Positions 46,665 through 57,470 of a stretch of DNA of 64,000 bases are shown here, in pieces. The stretch comes from Notamacropus eugenii (lineage: Eukaryota > Chordata > Mammalia > Diprotodontia > Macropodidae). Within the stretch, counting starts at the first letter, position 1. Each line of letters opens with the position of its first letter. The position numbers were made by a program, and so were the translations under genes. Under the pieces are notes generated by a model. The model made no database searches. It was not told the origin of the DNA and saw nothing but the letters and a program-made list of their open reading frames with translations. The stretch covers positions 245,554,036 through 245,618,035 of the forward strand of contig NC_092877.1 of assembly GCF_028372415.1 (NCBI RefSeq), in the 5' to 3' direction.

Positions 46665-47676
46665 GCCTCTCTTGGGACTTGTGTTTGAAGATCAAATTTT
46701 CTATTGAGCTCTGGTCTTTTCATCAGGAAGTTCTGCAAGTCCTTTATTTCATTGAATATCTGTCTCCTGGCCTGAAATATTATGCTCAGTTTCATTGGGT
46801 TATTGATCCTTGTTTGTAGTCCCAGATCCTTTGCCTTAAGGAATATTGTATTCCAATCACTCTGATCTTTTAATGTAGAAGCTGAAAAGTCCTGTGTGAT
46901 CTTCATTTGAATGGTTTCTTTCTGTCTGCCTGCAGTATTTTCAATTTCACTTGATAGTTCTGGAAATTTGTCAAGGATATTCCTTGATGTTTTTAATTTT
47001 GGATATGGTGGATTGCGGATTCTATGATTATTTTGCCCTCCAGAACATAGAATGCTGGCCAGTTTTGTTTGATGATTTCTTGAAAGATATTTTACAACCT
47101 CCTTTTTTCTTTCATGGCTAATGAGTTGACCAATAATTCTTAGATTTTCTCTCTTGCATCCATTTTGCACATCAGCTGTTTTTACAGTTAGATATTTTAT
47201 GTCTTCTTCTATCTTTTTGTTCCTCAGATTCTCTTTGATTCATTTTTGATGTCTCATAGAGTCATTACAGCCTACTATTCCAATTCTAATTTTTATCAAA
47301 TTGTTTCCTTCAGTTAAATTTTACATGTCCTTTCTCATCTATTCAATTGTCCTTTTAGGGAGTTATTTTCATCTGGTAGCTTTTGTACTTCCTTTTCCAT
47401 TAGCCCACTTTTCTTTGTAAATTCTTCCGTGATTTCTTTTTTTCATATTTTTAAAATCATTGGCCAGTTTTTTTTCTAGTTCCCTAATTTGGCTTTTAAA
47501 ATCTTTCTTGAATTCTTCCAAGAATTATTTTTGGGCTTCAGACTGGTTCATACTCCCTTCTGATGTTTCAGATGGTGTACAGTCTCAATGCTGACCTCTT
47601 TTGTATTTGTGTTTTGGTCCTTGACCTGATTGAAAGATTCTATATTCTTATCTTTTCTATTTTACTTCTTGCTCAT
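46665..47676 (-). pseudogene. L1 ORF1 of the full-length L1, broken
   Basis: The - strand ATG is at 47676-47674 (MSKK...), followed by a coiled-coil region with several stops. A longer open C-terminal half then holds ITQDFSASTLKDQSDWN, LGLQTRINNPMKLSIIF and FLMKRPELNRKFDLQTQ (46690-46900), clearly L1 ORF1p. The final residues read into the nested twin-primed L1. It is about 1.0 kb, and more diverged than the half-L1 ORF1s. Confidence 0.85.
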
Positions 47677-48371
47677 GATGTTTTTCCTTTTCCTGGCTTT
47701 TAAAGTGGATCTCTGCTTCTGAGGCACAGAGGACTCTGTCTCACTGTGTTTTGTTTTGTTTTGTTTTTTTCTGTTTTGCTTTGTTTTTTTGTTTGTTTGT
47801 TTGTTGTTGTTGTTGTTGTTTTTTGCTTAGAGCTTCAGGATTTATTTATTGTGGTCTCTGGTTCTTTCAGCTAGTAGCTAGAATGCTGTGGCTGACCTGG
47901 TGCTGAGCTACATGATGTGCTGAGCTGCATGATGTGCCAAAGCAGAAGCCAGGTGAAGTCTTTCTGAGTTTCCCAGGAATTACCCTGGAATTACCTGTGT
48001 TAAATGTGGGGGAGGGGTGGTGTGGTCACAGGAGGTTTCCTCTTCTGAGCACAGGCAGTTTCAGTGGTTGGTGAACCCCCTTGCAGTAAATTCTTCCCTA
48101 TTCCCCTGTCTGTGCTGAGGTGCTCCTGGTGTGCTGCGGTTGACGATTGCTCTCTGGGATAGCTCAGGTCTTGCACTGGTACCCTTCAGCCACAGCAAAT
48201 GGAAGCCCCACCTTTTGCCATTTTCCTAGCCTCATGGGCTAAGAGACTGTTTGCCTCTTTTCCTGATCATACCATTTCAGGATTTTTCCTGGAGAAATAT
48301 TCTCTGAGTTTTTCAAGGTCAACAAGGGGAGAGATAGAGCATTTACAGATCACTCCTCCATCTTGGCTCCT
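47677..48371 (-). promoter_or_regulatory. 5'UTR of the full-length L1
   Basis: About 695 bp, GC-richer than its surroundings, ending on the right with CCATCTTGGCTCC (CCAAGATGG in sense), the YY1-like start of L1. A (TTTTG)n/(TTG)n simple repeat is at 47740-47825. Confidence 0.75.
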
Positions 48372-48830
48372 GGAGTTCAAGTAGGAAACTTACAAGACAC
48401 TTAATCTGCAGTCTGATAACCTCCGGAGCCACTGTTGCAGTTACCTGAGGTTCTGTGGTTCTCTCTCGTTCAGTTCCATTGGGCTCCTGTACTGGGGTGA
48501 TATGTTTGAGATTCTGTAGTGTGCCTACTGATTCAGATTGTCCAGGGCTTCCTGCTGGGCTTTCCTATGTCAGGGTCTGTTCTGGTACAGCCTGTGAGTT
48601 GTGCTGTCCTCCCTCTCCTTTCACAGAACATGTGACATCATCATTGTTTAAGTGGCATTTGAATTTGGTAGGCAGCTTTATTACTCAGAAAGTTGTTTTC
48701 CTTTTCCTAAGTTTATGAAGCAGAGATACACCACCTAGGCATCCACTGATAGACTTCTGGTTGTCACTTACAGTTGGGACAGCACAGGCTGGGTCCTCAT
48801 GGGCTGAGATGGACTATTGATATATATGTA
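48372..48830. other. GC-richer unclassified block beyond the L1 5' end
   Basis: About 460 bp with L1-5'UTR-like style (for example 'ggggtgatatgtttgagattctg', 'tgctgggctttcctatgtcagggtctgttctggtacagcc'). It lies outside the YY1-like start of the adjacent L1, so it is either a separate L1 5'UTR fragment on the - strand or an unrelated repeat. Confidence 0.4.
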
Positions 48831-48949
48831 TTTTTCTTTTGGCAACAAATGAGCTATCTATATCATCTTTATTATTCTGTTTTAGCTTTAGAAGCAAGTT
48901 CAAATTCTTAAATATTTATCTTTGGCATATGTTACTTAACTTAAACTAA

Positions 48950-49372
48950 TCTAGCCCAGAGGACATTTTGATATCATAGAAGAAAGATTCCATGGAAAGC
49001 AGAAGGTGCTTATTTGGGGGAAAAATAAAGAAGGAGCCCTATCAAATTACGTTTATGACACAAACTATTTTAATAACTGAATCAGGGAGAGTAAAAATAG
49101 AGAAAGAAAACTGTAGACTAATTTCTTTAATGACTAAAGTAAAAAAATTGAAGTTAGTACTTGCAAGAAGATTATAGAAATATATGACAAAGATTATGCT
49201 TATGACCAGGTGGGATTTATACTAGGAATTCAGGGTTGGTTCAACATTAGGAAAACTATAAGCATAAATGACTATGTAAATAAGAAAAAAAAACTTTAAA
49301 ATTGTCATTACATCAATGAAAATGTAATTCTTCAAATAGCAAAGTTCTCTGACAACATATAACATCCCTCCT
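48950..49372 (+). mobile_element. L1 ORF2 fragment, + strand, left part
   Basis: Reverse-transcriptase traces: [24 protein letters not shown] (49117-49177 region, matching [20 protein letters not shown]), then sequence coding QVGF/GWFN at ~49206-49245. It is interrupted at the target site of the half-L1 and continues at 52175. Confidence 0.82.
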
Positions 49373-49389
49373 TATTTAGAACAATTTTT
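49373..49389. repeat. Target-site duplication, left copy
   Basis: tatttagaacaattttt, identical to 52158-52174. It brackets half-L1 copy 2. Confidence 0.92.
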
Positions 49390-50375
49390 TTTATTTAACT
49401 TTTAACATGTATTTTCATAACATTTTGGGTTACAAATTTTCTCCCCTTTTATCCCCTCCCCCCCAGACCCAAGCATGCTAATTGCCCCTGTGACCAATCT
49501 GCTCTCTCTTCTATCATCCCTCTCTGCCCTTGTCTCCGTCTTCTCTTTTGTCCTGTAGGGCCAGAGAGCTTTCTTTACCCCTTAACCTGTATTTCTTATT
49601 TCCTAGTGGTAAGAACATTACAGTTGATCCTAACACTTTGAGTTCCAACTTCTTTAGCTCCCTCTCTCTCCAGCCCTTCCCTTTGGAAAGCAAGGAATTC
49701 AATATAGGCCAAATCTGTATAGTTTTGCAAATGATTTCCATACTAGTTGTGTTGTATAGGACTAACTATATTTCCCTCCATCCTATCCTGTCCCCCATTA
49801 CTTCTATTCTCTTATGATCCTTTCCCTCCCCATGAGCGTCGACCTCGGATTGTATTCTCCTCTCCATGGCTTCCCCTCTATAATACCCCCACCCTGCTTG
49901 TGCCCTTGTCCCCCACTCTCCTGTATTGTGAGATAGGTTTTCCTATCAAAATGAGTGTGCATTTTATTCTTTCCTTTAGTGGAATGTGATGAGAGTAGAC
50001 CTCATGTTTTTCTCTCGCATCCCCTCTTTATCCCTCCACTAATGACTCTTTTGCTTCCCTCTTTTATGAGAGATAATTTGCCCCATTCAATTTCTCCCTT
50101 TCTCCTCCCAATATATTTCTCTCTCACTGCTTGATTTCATTTTTTTTTTAAGATATGATCCCATCCTCTTCAATTCACTCTGTGCACTCTGTCTCTATGT
50201 ACATGTGCGTGTGTGCATGTGTGTGTGTGTGTGTGTGTGTACTCCTACCCAGTACCCAGATACTGAAATGTTTCAAGAGTTACAAATATTGTCTTTCCAT
50301 GTAGGAATGTAAAGAGTTCAACTTTAGTAAGTCCCTTATGACTTCTCTTTACTGTTCACCTTTTCATGGTTCTCT
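49390..50375 (-). other. 3'UTR of half-L1 copy 2
   Basis: It matches the copy 1 3'UTR along its length, including a (GT)n tract (50209-50240; CA in sense) and the terminal C-run (49447-49465; G-run in sense). Confidence 0.85.
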
Positions 50376-51463
50376 TCATTCTTGTGTTTGAAAGTCAAAT
50401 TTTCTTTTCAGCTCTGGTCTTTTCATCAAGAAAATTTTAAAATCCTCTATTTCATTGATAGACCATTTTTTCTCCTGAAGTATTATACTCAGTTTTGCTG
50501 GGTAGGTGATTCTTGGTTTTAGTCCTAGTTCCTTTGACTTCTGGAATATCCTATTCCATGCCCTTCGATCCCTTAATGTAGATGCTGCTAGATCTTGTGT
50601 TATCCTGATTGTATTTCCACAATACTTGAATTGTTTCTTCCTAGCTGCTTGCAATATTTTCTCTTTCACCTGGGAATTCTGGAATTTGACCATAATGTTC
50701 TGAGGAGTTTCTCTTTTTGGATCTCTTTCAGGCGGTGTTCTGTGGATTCCTTGAATATTTATTTTGCCCTCTGGTTCTAGAATCTCAGGGCAGTTTTCCT
50801 TGATAATTTCATGGAAGATGATGTCTAGGCTCTTCTTTTGATCATGGTATTCAGGTAGTCCCAAAATTTTTACATTGTCTCTCCTGAATCTATTTTCCAG
50901 GTCAGTTGTTTTTCCAGTGAGATATTTCACATTATCTTCCATTTTTCAAATCTTCTCGCTGTGTTCTGTGATATCATGCTTTCTCACAAAGTCCTTAGCC
51001 TCCATCTGTGCCATTCTGTTTTGAAAGAACTATTTTCTTAAGTGAGCTTTTGAATCTCCTTTTCCATTTGGCTAATTCTGCTTTTGAAACCATTCTTCTC
51101 CTCATTGGCTCTTTGAACCTCTTTTGCCAATTGAGTTAGGCTAGTTTTCAAGGTGTTAATTTCTTCAACATTTTTTTGGTTCTCCTTTAGCAGGGAACTG
51201 ATCTGCTTTTCATGCTTTTCTTTCGTCTCTCTCATTTCTCTTCCCAGTTTTTCCTCCACCTCTCTAACTTGATTTTCAAAATTCCTCTTGAGCTCTTCCA
51301 TGGCCCGAGCCCATTGGGTGGGCTGGAACACAGAAGCCTTGATTTCTGTATCTTTGCCTGATGTTAAGCATTGTTCTTCCTCATCAGAAAGGAAGGGAGG
51401 AAATGTCTGTTCTCCAAGAAAGTAGCCTTCAGTAGTCTTATTTCTTTTCCCTTTTCTGGGCAT
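50376..51463 (-). pseudogene. LINE-1 ORF1 protein, copy 2, broken
   Basis: Start ATG at 51463-51461 (MPRKGKR), stop at 50378-50376. It is 1088 bp against 1089 in copy 1, so one base is lost. The coiled-coil part is open to ~51038 (ends EIQKLT). There a TAA replaces a GAA codon, the one-base deletion follows, and a TGA replaces a CGA shortly before MEDNVKYL. From 50942 to 50376 the frame is open and holds the full RRM and C-terminal domains (KILGLPEYH, IQGIHRTPPERDP, TPQNIMVKFQN, ITYPAKLSIIL, FLMKRPELKRK). It keeps the Lys codon that is a stop in copy 1. Most changes from copy 1 are single substitutions. Confidence 0.9.
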
Positions 51464-52157
51464 TTTCCCCAGCCACTGACTTGACCTCTGAATATTCTCT
51501 TCACACCCACCTCGCCTCCTGGTCCTCTCAGCCAGCGTTTGGGGACTGAGATTCAAATGCTGCTTCCAGCCTTAGGGCTTTTGGCGGGGGCAGGGCTGCT
51601 ATTCAGTGTGAGAATTAAGTTCAGGTGGTCAGGTCGGGGCAGGTCCGCCTCTCAGGCTCAGTTCCGTCAGGGGGTTTATGCACAGACCTTCCACAATGGA
51701 TCCAGGCTCCCGCCTGCTTGGGGAGCCCCTGTCTGCAGCGCCTCTCAGCTTCTATCTCGGGGGGGGGGGGAGCCATGGGGGCACTCCACTCCCCTGTCGA
51801 CCCGCCAAAGAGACTCTCTCACCGACCCCAGTCACCTGTGGGTGGAGGGACTTGTGCGGCTGCTGGAGATCCTGTTCCTGAAGCCTGCTCGGATCTTTTC
51901 CTCTCTCGGTGCCGTGGCTGCGGCAGGGCTGCACTCAGCTCCCAGTCCCGCGCCCAGTCCGCAGCGCGAAGGACCCCCCGCGAGAGGTTTGCAGGTCTCT
52001 CCGGAACAGAAATGTCCCTCGCTCCAATATTCTGTGGCCTCTGGGTGCAGAATTCACCGCGAGTTGCTCCCCTGTAGCCAGTCTGTGGGTTGTGGGTTCG
52101 GAGCTATGTGTATGTGCGTCTTTCTACTCCGCCATCTTGGCTCCGCCCCCAAAAGCC
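51464..52157 (-). promoter_or_regulatory. 5'UTR / internal promoter of half-L1 copy 2
   Basis: About 694 bp, CpG-rich, with a consensus CAAGATGGCGG at ~52130-52140. It has a single promoter-like monomer (~51830-52000) where copy 1 has two, which explains the ~150 bp length difference. A C/G homopolymer (51760-51769) sits near the middle. Confidence 0.75.
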
Positions 52158-52174
52158 TATTTAGAACAATTTTT
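52158..52174. repeat. Target-site duplication, right copy
   Basis: Identical to 49373-49389. Confidence 0.92.
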
Positions 52175-52375
52175 AAAAAGTGTAGGAAAAAATGGAGCCT
52201 TTCTTAAGATGATATGTAGTATCTCTTTAAAACCAATAATAAATATTAATTCTAAAGCATGTAAAATTGAAGCCTTCCCAACAGATCAGAGTACTTGCAA
52301 CCATCAGCATTATCACTACTATTATGTTATAATATGCTAAAAATGCTAGGTATAGCCATTAGACAAGAAGGATCA
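52175..52375 (+). mobile_element. L1 ORF2 fragment, + strand, right part
   Basis: Continuation of 48950-49372. 'gaagccttcccaacagatcagag' and 'ttatcactactattatgttataatatgctaaaaatgctaggtatagccattaga' decode as decayed EAFPIRS / LSPLLFNIVLEMLAIAIR of L1 reverse transcriptase. Confidence 0.78.
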
Positions 52376-53962
52376 TTATTTTACTTATTTCATTGAATAT
52401 TTCTCAAATACTTCTTAAATTATCTCTATTTAATCTGTTTTCCATGTTAGATGTTTTTCTAATGATATATTTCTCATTTCTTCTACGTTTTCCATTCTTT
52501 TGACTTCATTTTCTTTTTTATGTCTCATGGAACCATCAGAAGTCATCTACAGAATTCTAATTTTTAAGCAATTAATTTTTACACTTGCCTTTTTTAGCTC
52601 TCTTGTATATTTGGACAATTCTGCTTTTTTAAGGAGCTATTTTCATTTGTGATGTTTCAGAAACTCATTTTTTTTCTCACTCAGCCAATTTTATTTTTAA
52701 GATATAATTTGCTTCACTTATTATTTGTGCCCCTTTCCTAAGCTGTTATTTCATAAACATATGAAATTTCATAATTTCATAATATTATTTATAATTTTTA
52801 TTCTTTGCTCTCATCTCTTTACTTATTTTAATTCTCGTTTCTTTTCTTATTTTTTTCCTCTGCATATTTTGCAAAGAATTTTAGGTCTTCTTGGAATTTT
52901 TGTTGAACTTTTGTCCAATTCACCTTTCTTTTTCAGTCTTTGAGAATTTGTTCGGAGCTATTTGGACACTGTCTTCTGAGTTCGAGTCTTACTCTTCCTT
53001 GTTGCCATAGTAACTGATCAGGTTCTTTTTTTTTGCTCATTTTTCTACACTATTTCTTGATTTAAAACTTTATATTAAAGTTACACTCTCACGCCAAGCG
53101 TGTATCTCTCCACCTCTGTCTCTCTCTGTCTCTATCTCTCTCTGTCTTTCTCTTTGTCTCTCTCTCTCTCTCTTTCTCTGTGCCTCTGTGTCTGCTTCTG
53201 TGTGTGTGGGGGGATGTGTGTGTATGTGTATTTGGGAGGGGCCATCAAGATTTGGGAAGTCATTTTCTCAAGTTTCAGGCTTTTTCACAGCTATTTTCAG
53301 ACGTAGTTCTGGGAGGTCATAAGGTTTTGGTACTTCTAAGATGGTGTGACCTACAGAGATGTGGAGGCATTGATCTCATTTTCTTCACTCTGGTCTTTAC
53401 CTGGGAGTTCACTGATTCCTTAAGATTGCCATTGATACTGCTCCTCAGTGCTAATCCTCCACTGGGAAAAGAAATATTATTGTTCCACATAAACTCTGCT
53501 TGCTTTTGACCAAATGTAATCTTGTCTCTCAGGACTCTTACTCTGTTCAAATCTACTCCTCTCCTCCCTTGAAAAATCAATCTGAAGTGAGTACAGGACA
53601 TGGGTTTTCAAATTTCATGTAGTTCAGCATCTGCTTTTGGTACTGCAATCTGCTTTTGTTCATTTACCAAGGTCTTACTTTCTCTAGATTCTCAGTTCCA
53701 GAAGCTGGTGCTGCTGATATTGTCACCATGTAGACTTATATCTGGTGTTTAATCTCTATGGATCTTAGACAAGAATCCATCTGCTTCTTATCCATCTATC
53801 TTTCCAATATCTTAAGTGGTCCTGAGTCAGAAGAAAGTCTCATTCTACCTTTTTAAGGCCACTTCAAAATTTGCTTTGATTTGTTATTTTAAACTTGTTC
53901 ATGTTGGATAGTTGAAAGAGCTTGGCTGAATGATGTCTTTATTCTATCACATTGACCTCATT
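52376..53962 (-). mobile_element. Old L1, 5' part only (ORF1 remains + 5'UTR), - strand
   Basis: 52376-52980 is decayed L1 ORF1 coiled-coil sequence in reverse ('ttcattgaatatttctc', 'ggagctattttcatttgtgatg' and similar). 53000-53962 is the 5'UTR ('gctattttcagacgtagttctggg', 'ctaagatggtgtgacct', 'aaagtctcattctacctttttaaggcc'), ending at a decayed YY1-like start ('tattctatcacattgac', ~53939-53956). A (CT)n(TG)n tract interrupts it at 53108-53225. It is older than the half-L1 copies. Confidence 0.65.
53105..53228. repeat. (CT)n / (TG)n low-complexity tract
   Basis: TCTCTG and CTCT units, then TGTGTGGGGGG. The SLSLSL frame here is an artefact. Confidence 0.92.
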
Positions 53963-54329
53963 TTGGGAAGTCTGAGTAGTTCATTTAAGCTAAAGAGATC
54001 ATTTACATTTCGTAAAATTAAAAAAAAATATCCTTCCCATCAACCAATTGAAACAGATTAAGATGAAGTAGCAGTGACTGTAAAAATTAACATTTAGAGA
54101 AAATATACTTATGAGTTTATATCAGTTGAATATAGGGGATAGCACAAATAAAATGTAAAAGAAATTCTTTAATATACTTAATCTAAGTGTGTAAAGAGAA
54201 TGTTCTCAAAAATAGCAGACTATTAATAACTAGGTGAAATATTGTGCCAAACCATAAAATGCAAAATAAGTTAATATAAAAAGGTTCTGAGGTTTCAAAT
54301 TCTAACTTTATAAATCGGCAAAGATTAAA

Positions 54330-54600
54330 ATTATTTAGGGATTGGAAAATGGCTAAATGAATTGCAGTATGTGACTATAATGTAATATTCCTGTGCCATA
54401 AGAAATTATTAACCAAAAGAATTCATAAAAGATTTCGAAGTTTCAAAGACCTGACAGAGTTGTGAAATAAACATTATCAGTATAACTACATACAACATCA
54501 CTGTAACAATACAATTTGAAAGAAAGATGATCAACACAAATGAAAACCTGTATTTATAATGATGAAATTGAGCCCCTGCCTGGAAGTGACAATAAATATA
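54330..54600 (+). repeat. L1 3' region fragment, + strand
   Basis: 'ggattggaaaatggctaaatgaattgcagtatgtgactataatgtaatattcctgtgccataagaaatta' matches the L1 segment around 15655-15715 (ggaatggctgaataaattgtggcatatg...). Diverged and incomplete. Confidence 0.68.
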
Positions 54601-54681
54601 TTCCTTTTTTCCTGAAAAAATATATTCCCTTTTTCTGAACTGTTTTTTCTCTTTGTTACTAGTTAGTACTATTAGCATCTC

Positions 54682-54687
54682 CATCAA

Positions 54688-54746
<59 letters not shown>

Positions 54747-54747
54747 C
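54682..54747. repeat. (ATC)n trinucleotide repeat
   Basis: About 21 near-perfect ATC units (GAT on the other strand). Frames read poly-M, poly-D or poly-I and are artefacts. Confidence 0.97.
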
Positions 54748-55380
54748 CAGCAGTAATCAACAAGGAAACACTCTCTGAGGAAGGGAAAGAGGGGAAAAGC
54801 AAGGCATTAGTATAAAACAAAGGACAAATAATTATTACATTTTGAAGAACATATGCAAAAAAATCAACAAAAATCTTCACATCATATGTAATACATCTAC
54901 AGATATATAATATTAATGAATTTAGAGACGATTGTTTTTACTTGGTTTTCTTGAAACAAATACTTTCTGGCCTAGTTTGGAAAATACCAGTTCTATTTTA
55001 TCCTATAAAACACAACTATTTGAAAAATTCACATTGTTTGATCTACCTCTTACCCAGCATAAAATTAACTGCTATTTGGGTATTTCATTGAGTTGAATTT
55101 CAGATATCACATAAATATCTGTAGCTTTTAAAAACAGAAATTACATGCCTCATCATATCCAAAAATTCCCTTTCTGATTTGGCAGATATTTTACTGATCA
55201 ACTTTATTGTTGCTCGTGGAATAAACATACAATTAGCTCCAGATACAAAAGTCATTAAAACAGATAAAAAGTATATGAACTATTTATGGAATAATTTTAT
55301 TGTTTGATACCTACAATAAATGTGTGTTGTTTCTAGAACAACATATTCAGAATAACAAGGATTTCTATTTGAAGATCAGT
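54748..55380. other. Unique AT-rich DNA, no gene seen
   Basis: Nothing recognised. Confidence 0.5.
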
Positions 55381-55384
55381 AGAT

Positions 55385-55580
55385 CATAGAGTTTGAGCTA
55401 GAAGAGATCTGATAGATCATTTAGCCCAAACCCAACGTTTCAACGACGAGAAAACTGAGATTCATAAAGTTTACATGGTTTGTCAAAGATTTATAGTTAT
55501 TTTCTACTAGTGGTGAAATTTGAACTACATATTCTAATTAGGAATGTAGCACTTTTTCTATTTCATCGTGTTTTACTTTA
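55385..55580 (-). repeat. MIR-type SINE
   Basis: 'gagctagaagagatctgatagatcatttagcccaaaccc', 'gacgagaaaactgaga' and 'gtggtgaaatttgaac' follow the reverse MIR pattern. Confidence 0.68.
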
Positions 55581-55704
55581 ATTTCTTTTTCCTTGAAAAA
55601 TAAAATGATTTATATGAACAAGGGCCCATGTGAACCTATTCTCCAAGACAGAGAACACTTCATAAGTGTAGTTTCGATGATATATCTTCTAGGGAATATC
55701 TGTA

Positions 55705-55785
55705 GGTAGCATGAGTCGGAGCTTAGCATAAGGCCTGGCACATAATAGTTTCTTAATAAATGCTTATAAACTGACTGGAAATGTA
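55705..55785 (+). repeat. L2/MIR 3' tail
   Basis: 'aaggcctggcacataatagtttcttaataaatgcttat' is the shared 3' end of L2 and MIR. Confidence 0.68.
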
Positions 55786-57150
55786 TTCTATTGAAGGATT
55801 GCTGATGTGAGAATACAGATATCTTGACTCTAATTATGATGTTATTTTGTTTCCTTTGTAATAGAGAATGGGGGAGCTAGTCAGTTACGAACCAGTTGGT
55901 TTCCTTTACTATCCTGTATATTGCATGCTATGCATTTCCAAGCAATTTTCTTTCAATGGTTCCATAAATTTCACGAGATACCCAAGGAACTCAAAAATAT
56001 CACAGAGTTGTTAGTCTATCTTAGAGCGTGCCGAGATGTCCCTTTCCTAGAAGATTAGGCATTATCTTTGTATGTTCCTTGCCTTTCTTTCAATCTAACC
56101 ATATGCAGAGGATTGATTAGTGTACTTTCGGAGATGAGACACTAGGAAACTGCTACTAAGTGGTGAAGAGGAGTCCTCTAGTAGATGATAGATCCAGAGG
56201 AGCTAATGTCTCAGGAAGTTTTGACTTGTAACTGAGTTTGCATATAAAATTTTGCATTTTGTTCCTTCTGGGTGACAGTCAAGGTAGCTGGTAAGGGCTA
56301 CTGTGTATGGGAAAGGGAGAATCTATCTTTTTCCCCAACTGTACAACATGTGCCTGTGAATATGTTGCATATCTCTTACTTTCAATTTTTTTTTCACAAT
56401 CTTAGGTAAAAAAAATATACTCAGAATTGTAATTGAAAGATTGTGATCTTGCGAAGCTCCAAAGGGCAAAGGAGATATTAGAATTCTCCCCACTCCACTT
56501 CACCCCTAATACCAGAAGTTATAACAAAGTCCACTTATGGTATAAAAAGAGAAAAAACACTTTGCAGGTGGTAGTTGAAAGAGAGTCAACTAAGGATGGT
56601 ATATTGTGCCGAAATATGATGGAGAAAAATGCAAGCAATGACTTCTAGAAAGGTATCAATCTTTGCAACCCAGAGAAACACCAAAAGGTCATTTTAGGAA
56701 GATATCACAAAAAGAAGGAAGTATACCCTTGACCAAGAATTTACAGTTACTTCTTTAATCTCATGTTCTCTACAAACGTCTGACTGCTTTTATATTTTAA
56801 GTTTAAGCCCATTCTCCCCAAGAAACTTTTAAGTGTTTTTGTAAGAGAAGTAGTATTTTTCTCCCATGGGCACCAAACCTGCCAGTGTAGCCTGAGCCAG
56901 TGAAACCCCCAAAAGTTTAAAATATGTCTTCATAACACCATTGATTCAAATTACTTGTCTAATTTGAGATTCTATTCGTTTAATAAGATCTTTGATCCCT
57001 ACTTGAAATCAATGACGTACAAAAGCTGTTTTAAGTTTCTTTTGAGTACTAACTGTGTGGTTTTAAAACAGTGATAAAAATTTCCTGAAGAGACTATAAT
57101 AATAGCTGCTATATATCACTGTAAATATTAGAATCCCAGGAATTCTTCAG
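55786..57150. other. Unique DNA, no gene seen
   Basis: An open stretch at 56433-56648 has no ATG start or family match. Nothing else was recognised. Confidence 0.5.
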
Positions 57151-57151
57151 G

Positions 57152-57470
57152 TATCTCCTGGACTATGGCTTCTGGGTAGAATTGTGTTAAATAGTAACCT
57201 TTCTCTCTTTTACTAAGGTCTTTCAAGTAGAATATTGAATTATCCACCATTAGATCATTTTAGTCATTTAAAGTTATCGAGGTGCATGATTAATCTTGTT
57301 TTATTTCCTGAACTTAAGATGTAGGGCATAATAAAGGACTAAATTTTCTTTACCTCCAAATAATACCAGCACATATACCCCAAATACATAATTCTTGTAT
57401 TATTTCCTAACTCAGGAAATAAAACAAAAAGTAAGTTTATCCTATAATAGTCATTATGAGTACTGACATT
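57152..57470 (+). repeat. Unidentified interspersed repeat, copy A
   Basis: It shares, in order, 'tggactatggcttct', 'tagggca', 'ccaaataataccagcacatat' and 'atagtcattatgagtac' with 60625-60805. The unit is not recognised. The order and spacing suggest a dispersed repeat with internal length differences. Confidence 0.45.

Larger units (their letters stand above)
40225..48371 (-). mobile_element. Full-length L1 LINE, - strand, decayed and twice interrupted
   Basis: From right to left: 5' end with CCAAGATGG (48358-48367), 5'UTR, ORF1, a purine-rich spacer, ORF2, 3'UTR and an oligo-A end near 40230. Removing the two later insertions (42167-43430 and 46292-46664) leaves about 6.5 kb, a normal full-length L1. 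It carries many stops and frameshifts. Its 3' end matches the + strand L1 at 11850-16197. Confidence 0.88.
49390..52157 (-). mobile_element. Full-length ORF1-only LINE (half-L1 / HAL1-type), copy 2
   Basis: About 2.77 kb on the - strand with the same order as copy 1: GGGGCGGAGCCAAGATGGCGG start, CpG-rich 5'UTR with one monomer, ORF1 (51463 to 50376), ~985 bp polypurine-type 3'UTR and A-tail. It is bounded by a 17-bp target-site duplication. At the right-hand copy the + strand reads ttttt/aaaa, an L1 endonuclease consensus. Eight extra bases (ggcttttg) precede the shared start, which may be start-site variation or untemplated bases. It inserted into an older L1 fragment. Confidence 0.93.

Noticed and set aside
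46665-48371. A fourth ORF1-only element at 46.3-48.4 kb
   Set aside because: The L1 3' end next to its ORF1 is a nested twin-primed insertion, and the ORF1/ORF2 spacer continues on the far side. It is better read as part of one full-length L1.
54409-54880. Poly-M and poly-D frames
   Set aside because: Translations of the (ATC)n repeat.
56433-56648. 71-codon open stretch
   Set aside because: No ATG at its start, no family match and no splice signals of note.
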